Source of the DNA: Funneliformis mosseae
Lineage: Eukaryota; Glomeromycota; Glomeromycetes; Glomerales; Glomeraceae
Assembly (NCBI GenBank): GCA_910592005.1
Contig: CAJVPP010000963.1
Coordinates: 1-24,155, forward strand
Direction of reading: 5' to 3'
Length of the DNA: 24,155 nt
Below the pieces are notes generated by a model. That model was not told where the DNA came from and searched no databases. It saw nothing but the letters and a program-made list of their open reading frames with translations. This document shows, piece by piece, positions 20,665 to 24,155 of this stretch. The translations under genes and the position numbers were made by a program. Each line of letters starts with the position of its first letter. Positions within the stretch are counted from its first letter, which is position 1.

Positions 20665-20806
20665 TTTGTAATAAAAAAGAAGGAAATTACCAAAAAAAAA
20701 TTTTTTTGAATTAATGTTAAATCTGGATTTATTCTACTAAAAAAAATAATATTTAGCTTAGAAAGTAAAAAAAATTTTTTTGGTAGTTTTCTCCTTTTTT
20801 ACTGCA
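20665..20806. mobile_element. Small inverted-repeat element (MITE-like)
   Basis: The left arm TAATAAAAAAGAAGGAAATT plus ACC and A/T runs (from 20670) is an imperfect inverse of the right arm, whose minus strand reads GCAGTAAAAAAGGAGAAAAC then TACC and A/T runs (to 20804). Arms are about 40 nt with about 60 nt between them. Differences between the arms are mostly transitions. No clear target duplication; the family is unknown, and fold-back of A/T runs contributes to the match. Confidence 0.5.
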
Positions 20807-20966
20807 AAGTATTCATATAATAAAGATTTTGATAGTAATAAATAAAATGATATATTTGAAAATAAAGAGACAAAAATATTATAATTAATAAACCAGTTAA
20901 TACTTTTGGTTTACTTAATAAAGTTAAATCAAAATTATATATAAATAAGAAATACTATCTTATACT

Positions 20967-21021
20967 TACAGTGGTGAGCAAAAGAAACGCAATCACTATT
21001 GGTATAGTTGATACCTATACC
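20967..21021 (+). mobile_element. Single Tc1/mariner-like terminus
   Basis: TA followed by CAGTGGTGAGCAAAAGAAAC at 20969 has the TA-CAGTG start and AAAAG run of Tc1-type terminal repeats. The matching inverted end was not found in the window, so this is a solo end or a truncated copy. It is followed by a 21-nt hairpin, GGTATAG-(7)-CTATACC (21001-21021). Assignment is by resemblance of the first 20 nt. Confidence 0.4.
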
Positions 21022-21030
21022 CTTTCTTTT

Positions 21031-21210
21031 AAAATCCCATCCCATCCCATCTCATCCCAATCCCAATCCCAAATCCCAATCCCAATCCCAATCCTAAATC
21101 CCACCCAAATCCCATAATCCCAATCCCAAATCCCAATCCCAAATCCTACCCAAATCCCATAATCCCAATCCCAAATTCCAATTCCAAATCCCATAATCCC
21201 AAATTCTAAT
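21031..21210. repeat. C-rich minisatellite of CATCCC/AATCCC/AAATCCC units
   Basis: About 180 nt of short tandem units of 5, 6 and 7 nt, all built on TCCCA: CATCCCATCCC at the left, CCCAATCCCAAATCCC through the middle, degrading to AATTCC at the right. There is marked strand asymmetry, with C on plus and hardly any G. It directly follows the Tc1-like end. Confidence 0.9.
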
Positions 21211-21440
21211 GTTAGTATTATTTAAATTTATCATTTATAATACCTACAAATATTTGTAATTAATTAATATTAAAACTAAATTTAGTTAATTAAATTTATA
21301 TTATAAAATAAATAAATAAACTTAATAAAGTTATAATAAATCAAATAAAAAAAATAATGATTATGTAAACTTAATATTTATATTTATTATAATATTTATT
21401 AACAATCTTAATTTTTTTAAAACTATTATTTTATTACTAA
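21211..21440. other. Short AT-rich spacer
   Basis: About 230 nt of A/T runs between the minisatellite and the hAT fragment, with no features recognised. Confidence 0.5.
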
Positions 21441-21442
21441 AA

Positions 21443-21965
21443 TTAAGATTTTAAATTTTCTACCATTTCATCAACATCAAAATCTAGATCTCCATGATCA
21501 ATTCTGATTTCTTTTTCTTATTTATCAGAATTAATATTATCTGCATTTAATATACTTGCTAATAAATCAATATAATCAATGATTTCTAAATTATCATTAT
21601 TTAATTCTTCTATATCTTTAATTTCATCATATTCAAAAGTAAAATTTGTTTCAAATTCTTCATTATCTTCAAATAAATCACTCTCATTTGCCATTGCTAA
21701 TGTAATTTGATCAAAAGTTTCATCAAGTGTTTCTAAAAAAATGTTTTCATTTAAAACTTTAATTCTGATTTTGCATTTGTTATAAAATATGAATGCATTT
21801 GTACCATTACTTAAAGTCGTTCTATTTTAATTCTAAAATAAATTAAGTAATTTAAGTAATAATAATTAAAATTTTAATAATATAAATTTTGTTAAATTAC
21901 CTAGTACACCTGTTTGCTAAGATATCATCCTAAGATTGAAAATACACGCTTATATGTTGCATTAT
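21443..21965 (-). pseudogene. C-terminal fragment of a second hAT-like transposase
   Basis: Read leftwards it begins TYKRVFSILG-YLSKQ (about 21963-21910), the hAT dimerisation motif (S/RxFSxxGW). TGA stands where Trp is expected. An intron follows (donor GTGTAC at 21909 or GTAATT at 21900; acceptor ATTTTAG, exon from 21832). Then come KIERL-VMVQMHSYFITNAK (TAA for Gln) and, after a frameshift, an acidic tail ETLDETFDQITLAMANESDL ... EIIDYIDLLASILNAD ... DFDVDEMVENLKS ending at 21443. Only the last third of a transposase is present, and it differs in sequence from the hAT nested in the Ty3 element, so it is a separate family. No termini found. Confidence 0.6.
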
Positions 21966-22075
21966 GAGAAATAACACCAGTCAAAATAGTCTAAATCAGC
22001 TAAAATTAGATGGCTGATTTTAGGCTGATTTTGATACTATTTACGTTTGATTTGCCATATTTTCTGATCGGCATA

Positions 22076-22425
22076 AATAGGTGCTGATAGACACTAATTG
22101 ACCCCAATTGGATATGGCCATTCAGAATTTAAATTCAACCATAAATCAGCCTAAAACTGGTCTCAATTCAGAACAATTCAGACGCTAATAGATGCTGATT
22201 GACTCCAATCGGACATGGCCATTCAGAACTTAAATAACCATAAATCAGCTTAAAATTGACCTCAATTTGGCAACAATTCAGATGCTGATAGACTCCAATC
22301 AGACAAGCAATTCAACTATAAATCAGCCAAAATCAGCCTCAATTCAGAATCAATTCAGCAACAATTCAGACATCGATCGATGCTAATTGACTCCAACTAA
22401 ACAAGCAATTTAGCATCAATAATTG
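22076..22425. repeat. Degenerate ~100-bp tandem satellite, 3-4 units
   Basis: Units restart at about 22080, 22190, 22280 and 22378, each with GATGCTGAT(T/A)GACTCCAAT, then (where kept) CGGACATGGCCATTCAGAAC, then CATAAATCAGCCTAAAAT and CCTCAATTCAGAACAATTCA. Units shorten rightwards (about 110, 95 and 95 nt, then a partial). Richer in G/C than its surroundings. Related CAGCTAAAAT and GCTGATTTT words just left (21995-22035) may be an inverted or partial copy. Confidence 0.75.
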
Positions 22426-22734
22426 GTATATTTTATTTATTAAATTTATTAAATATTAAAATTTTATTAATAATAAAAACCTAATATAAATTTGCAAAAA
22501 TATAACAAAATATCACTAAAATCTACTGATTAATTTCCTATTAAAAATAGAATAATAAAATAATAAAATCTTATCCATTTTCTCCCAAAATCCTCTTAAA
22601 TTATTCTAAATATAGATAAATAAATAATATATGATAAAAATATGATCCATTCCTTCCAAAATTGGCCAAAAAATGTAAAAATAATAAATATAAAATGTAG
22701 AAAATAGAAAAATCAATCTAAAATTACCCAAAAA
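22426..22734. other. Transition zone between two tandem repeats
   Basis: AT-rich; its right half already carries worn versions of the next repeat (ATCCATTCCTTCCAAAATTG, CCAAAAAATGTAAAAATAAT), suggesting that array once extended further left. No gene. Confidence 0.5.
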
Positions 22735-23160
22735 TGTAAATAATTATTAAAATCGACCTGTTCTCACCTGAATCACCTGAAAAAATATAAAGATAATTAT
22801 TAAAAATCGACCTGTTCTCACTCCAAATTTCCCAAAAAAATGTAAAAATAATTATTAAAATCAACCCGTTCTCATCTAAAATCACCTCCAAAAATGTAGA
22901 TAATTATTAAAATCAACCCGTTCTCACCCCAAATCACCCAAAAAATGTAAAGATAATTATTAAAAATCGACCTGTTTTCACTTAAATCATCTGAAAAAAC
23001 GTAAAGATAATTATTAAAATTGACCTGTTCCCACCCAAATCACCTGAAAAAAACATAAAGATAATTATTAAAATAGACCTGTTCCTATCCCAAATCGCCC
23101 AAAAAAATGTAAAAAATAATTATTAAAATCAACCTGTTTCCACCCAAATCGCCCAAAAAT
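22735..23160. repeat. ~54-bp minisatellite, about 8 units
   Basis: Head-to-tail units, each TAATTATTAAAATCGACCTG, then TTCTCACCCAAATCACC and CAAAAAATGTAAAGA, starting near 22740, 22793, 22850, 22900, 22955, 23010, 23063 and 23117. Most differences are single-base or small indels in the A-runs. The last unit abuts the stop codon of the next gene (23164), so the array lies just downstream of it. Confidence 0.88.
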
Positions 23161-23163
23161 TTA

Positions 23164-24086
23164 TCATTCACCATCGTCTATTACGGGATTATCTTTATCT
23201 TCTTCAGCAGCGGATGAAACCCCCTTCTGACTTCAGTATATTCTTCAGTTTCTATTACATATTCTTCTGCAGTTGTAACTTCTGCTTCGACTTTAGTATA
23301 ATAGATCGTATTAGGTTGTGCTTTATATGATCACTTTGGAGTATTATAAGGATGTGACCAGTTATAATACTGTACATTATCATTGTATTTTCTCTTTTGT
23401 TGAATTTGAGATGATGATGTTGCAGCAGCACAAGGATCGAGTATCTTCCTTAGTAAATTTTTTAGCTTAAAAGAAGAAAATAATTAGTGGAATATATTAA
23501 ATAAATTCAAAATATGCTAAATTAAATAAAGAAAATAATAAACCTTGGCTGATTGCCAAGAATAGTCATATACAGCAATAATAGATCTTTGATGATTTTC
23601 TTCATCTGTTTCGCTGATTTTTGGTGAATGATATAGGTAATCGCTGAGAATTTAAAATAAAGGTTGCCTTTCATATTTCACAATTCATTGGTCGTTTTCT
23701 TTAAACAAATACTTTGCCACTTTTACTCACTGAGCTATTTTCTAATAAATAATAAATGATATTAAATTATTAATACAAATAGACCCAAATTCAGAATATA
23801 TACTATTTGCTTATTTTATGTACTCAATTATTATTATGAATTTGTCGCAGCTCCAAAGGGCTCTTTTCGCTTTTTTAATTTTTTGAGCTGTTTGACGTGA
23901 CTTATGGAGGGTTTTCAGTCAGTTCATAAGTTGATCAATAGAAGGCCAAAAATTCAGAGCCAAGGACTTTTGTAATTCAGGAATCAGATTACGACGTAAT
24001 GTGACATTTTTCTCACTATTAAAAGTTTCGTCATAGTCCAAATTGTCCTTTAAGCTGACGGTTCTCAAAACTGCCTTTATTTCGGC
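23164..24086 (-). pseudogene. Multi-exon gene remnant, unknown family
   Basis: Three exons read leftwards. Exon A (24086 to about 23800): AEIKAVLRTVSLKDNLDYDE, EKNVTLRRNLIPELQKSLAL, NFWPSIDQLMN, TGA, KTLHKSRQTAQKIKKAKRA, then a frameshift into LELRQIHNNN. Exon B (23741-23544, exactly 66 codons): KIAQ, TGA, VKVAKYLFKENDQ, TGA, IVKYERQPLF, TAA, ILSDYLYHSPKISETDEENH ... YDYSWQSAK. Exon C (23465-23164): LKNLLRKILDPCAAATSSS, QYYNWSHPYNTPK, TGA, SYKAQPNTIYYTKVEAEV ... then a one-base loss in the G-run near 23220 and VSSAAEEDKDNPVIDDGE, stop. Splice sites are GT-AG and phases match between B and C. TGA stands for Trp four times. An upstream exon donor (G|GTATG) is at the right window edge. Soluble, acidic C-terminus; I do not recognise it. 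Possibly a multicopy lineage-specific family. Confidence 0.6.
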
Positions 24087-24155
24087 CTAAATACGAAAAG
24101 CAGGAAAAAAATCAGCTAAAAATTTAAATTATTTAGACATAAATTTAAACATACC

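Noticed and set aside
21031..21210. Telomeric repeat
   Set aside because: Units are CCCAAT/CCCAAAT/CATCCC mixtures, not TTAGGG or another regular telomere repeat.
22735..23160. CRISPR-like regular repeat array
   Set aside because: Units are contiguous tandem repeats with no unique spacers, in a eukaryotic context.

Overview
The window looks like a piece of a very AT-rich, repeat-laden eukaryotic nuclear genome, most likely a fungus. The evidence is short GT-AG introns of about 60-115 nt, a spliceosomal-type gene with eight small exons, long A/T homopolymers, and a dense load of decayed transposons. The combination (Fanzor-like, Ty3, hAT, pogo, extreme AT content) reminds me of arbuscular-mycorrhizal fungi such as Rhizophagus. 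That assignment is inference; no taxonomic marker is present. There are no bacterial operons, tRNAs, rRNAs or CRISPR arrays.

Layout. (1) 1-1345, minus: a broken Fanzor/TnpB-like gene that runs off the left edge in the middle of its RuvC domain. (2) 1346-3678: AT-rich, no gene recognised. (3) 3679-4078, minus: a decayed coding stretch of unknown family. (4) 4249-6268, minus: the one gene that looks intact, a WBP11-like splicing-associated protein. I reconstruct it as eight exons with a continuous 470-residue frame. (5) 6421-8190: extremely AT-rich desert. (6) 8190-9415, plus: pogo/Tigger-type transposase remnant. (7) 9460-20232, plus: a full-length but dead Ty3/gypsy LTR retrotransposon with a 5-bp target duplication AGTAT. 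It carries gag, protease, RT, RNase H and integrase, plus an extra reading frame after the integrase. It has been invaded by a MITE in its leader (10147-10350) and by a 3.3-kb hAT element inside gag (11063-14404). (8) 20233-23163: a small inverted-repeat element, one Tc1-like terminus, a CCCAAT-type minisatellite, a second hAT fragment (minus), a ~100-bp satellite and a ~54-bp minisatellite. (9) 23164-24086, minus: a multi-exon gene remnant of a family I do not recognise, probably continuing past the right edge.

Common theme. In every transposon here, and in both unknown remnants, the stop codons mostly sit where Gln, Trp or Arg is expected (CAA/CAG to TAA/TAG, TGG to TGA/TAG, CGA to TGA). 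Several catalytic residues are lost by the same G-to-A or C-to-T change: RT YLDD to YLNN, integrase Glu to Lys, hAT Asp to Asn, zinc-finger Cys to Tyr. WBP11 is free of this. The picture is one functional housekeeping gene in a graveyard shaped by cytosine-transition decay, either a RIP-like process or deamination of methylated DNA.
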